From the NCBI GenBank assembly GCA_013426755.1, contig AP019861.1, positions 2,511,271 to 2,575,270 on the forward strand: DNA of 64,000 nucleotides, read 5' to 3'. Below, piece by piece: positions 63,034 through 64,000 of this stretch (position 1 is the stretch's first letter; the number at the start of each line of letters is the position of its first letter). Made by a program: the position numbers and the translations under genes. Below the pieces are notes generated by a model. The model made no database searches. It was not told the DNA's origin and saw nothing but the letters and a program-made list of their open reading frames with translations. Origin of the DNA: Spirochaetota bacterium (GTDB lineage Bacteria > Spirochaetota > UBA12135 > COTS27).

Positions 63034-64000
63034 AATAGGGGGTGGTCGCTGTACTCAAATGATTATGGCTAGTCAGTGTATTCAATCGGTGGCTAGCCGA
63101 CGCACTCAAATGATTATTGCTAGCCGACGCACTCAAATGATTATTGCTAGCCGACGCACTCAAACGATTGTTGCTAGCCGACGCACTCAAACAATTATTA
63201 CTAGTCGCTGCACTCAGATGATTATTGCTAGCCGACGCATTCAAATGATTGTTGTTAGTCGCTGTACTCAAATGATTGTTGCTAGCCGACGCATTCAAAC
63301 AATTATTGCTAGCCGACGCACTCAAATGATTCTTACTAGTCGGTGTACTTAAATGATTATGGCTAGTCGGTGTGGGAGATTTTAGAGAACGGCGCCCACG
63401 TACCAGTACAGGCAAATCTGCTTTAAGGCTAGCTTCACTTTTACGTAATACCTCAGACAGCCGTCTTCCGTACTTGACAATATCATCAAAACTAGGCTCG
63501 CCTGCCTCGATAAAATCAGCAAAAGCCACAAAAGGCTTCGCTGCCTGCACGCCTAGCACACCTAGCGAGCGTAATTGCTGCAGTTTGCTGTGATATAAAG
63601 TAACTATTTTTTTATAAGCAACACCGCCGTGGGCGCGTTTTTTGTCTTCATCAGCCCAAACAGGCGGACGCTGGACACTATCTCTAAGAACAATCACCGA
63701 AGCCGGTTTCGGCTTAGCGTAATAATGAACATCCGCCTCCGCCGGTGAGGCTTTCTTAGGCACATCCGCCTCTTCCACAGACAAACCCAATAACGCCATA
63801 AGCGCATAACGCTTAGCAAGCGTAACCGTGCCCGCCATAGAATGCGCCAGACTGATCCTGTGTTCCTGCGTCGCTAACGGCAACGCCAACCGACACATGC
63901 GCTCGCCGCCTAAATGATGCGCCGCTATACACGTAACATGTACCGCCCCTTGCTTAAGATAAATATCTTCCCAATGCACACATAACCCCGCCTTCACCAG
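63002..64000 (-). CDS. ERF-family single-strand annealing protein, N-terminus outside window
   Basis: At least 332 residues; the frame is open to the right edge, so the true start lies beyond 64000. The ERF core is recognisable: LVKAGLCVHWEDIYLK aligns with the usual LxKHGLAV segment, CRLALPLATQEHRISLAHSMAGTVTLAKRYALMALLGLSVEEADV matches the GxAxTYxRRYALxxLLGI motif. ERF proteins promote annealing of single strands in phage or prophage recombination. The C-terminal part is a 27-bp DNA repeat read as LSASASNNH units (about 11, residues roughly 215-320). Phage or plasmid origin is likely for this end of the window. Confidence 0.82.
   Translation of the reverse strand: MVKAGLCVHWEDIYLKQGAVHVTCIAAHHLGGERMCRLALPLATQEHRISLAHSMAGTVTLAKRYALMALLGLSVEEADVPKKASPAEADVHYYAKPKPASVIVLRDSVQRPPVWADEDKKRAHGGVAYKKIVTLYHSKLQQLRSLGVLGVQAAKPFVAFADFIEAGEPSFDDIVKYGRRLSEVLRKSEASLKADLPVLVRGRRSLKSPTPTSHNHLSTPTSKNHLSASASNNCLNASASNNHLSTATNNNHLNASASNNHLSAATSNNCLSASASNNRLSASASNNHLSASASNNHLSASASHRLNTLTSHNHLSTATTPYFNRVSKRCAE
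63060..63375. repeat. 27-bp in-frame repeat array inside the ERF gene
   Basis: About 11 units of GCTAGCCGACGCACTCAAAT plus GATTATT, with variants (GCTAGTCGGTGTAC). The unit is a multiple of three, and the frame is kept, so the array adds a repetitive tail to the protein rather than breaking it. Confidence 0.9.

Noticed and set aside
62948..63352. Plus-strand frame with SRRTQMIIA repeats
   Set aside because: Antisense of the 27-bp array in the ERF gene; it stays open because the period is a multiple of three.
59456..63997. Complete prophage with attachment site at tRNA-Val
   Set aside because: Only an ERF-like gene and an HTH protein are visible, with no integrase, no structural genes and no direct repeat of the tRNA 3' end that I can find.

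Overview
This window most likely comes from a low-GC, flagellated spirochaete (Spirochaetota). The best marker is the flagellin at 56206-57066, which reads end to end as a periplasmic-filament FlaB core protein. OmpA-type envelope proteins, a spirochaete-style HD-GYP protein and a flotillin/NfeD operon fit that placement. I cannot name a genus. By my sum the supported genes cover about 71% of the window. Much of the rest is AT-rich DNA made of tandem repeats, with units from 9 bp to about 160 bp.

Layout. 1-1035: two genes of unknown function on the minus strand. 1036-3043: gene-poor, with three minisatellites and one possible small membrane protein. 3044-9856: minus-strand block with a radical-SAM-like protein lacking two cluster cysteines, a small helical protein, hemL, superoxide dismutase, a DUF2905 protein and a GAF/HD-GYP protein. 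10962-15387: plus-strand NfeD, NfeD, FloA and tail-rich protein operon. 15563-18416: an exported protein and dihydroorotase. 19667-22853: an ECF sigma factor, a membrane anti-sigma-like protein, a metal-sensor-like protein and a His-rich EF-hand protein, closed by a strong terminator. 23062-26366: trpS, serS and a bacilliredoxin-rhodanese fusion. 26397-34088: minus-strand envelope and division block (ftsK, lolA, a RodZ-like gene, pgsA, pgpA). 34089-37262: repeat arrays around tRNA-Lys and tRNA-Glu. 37263-42010: a squalene/phytoene-synthase-like gene and ilvB-ilvN. 42187-54638: two tandem GLUG lipoproteins, dtd, two OmpA-domain proteins and a beta-barrel protein. 55274-58732: a small protein, flaB and rlmE. 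58733-64000: repeat arrays, tRNA-Val, a long repetitive HTH protein and an ERF-type recombination protein cut by the window edge.

Two things stand out. First, at lolA, ftsK, rlmE and the HTH-repeat gene, the flanking array is built from copies of the gene's own start region, including the start codon. At rlmE one copy carries the first 29 codons and differs from the gene only at synonymous sites. Second, the 19667-22853 cluster looks like a complete extracytoplasmic metal-sensing sigma-factor module. Its closest architecture that I know is the CnrYXH type, here with an added membrane-anchored, His-rich, five-EF-hand protein.

Simple-sequence growth also reaches into conserved enzymes. PyrC, the squalene-synthase-like protein, IlvN, TrpS and NfeD carry low-complexity insertions or extensions while keeping their catalytic motifs.
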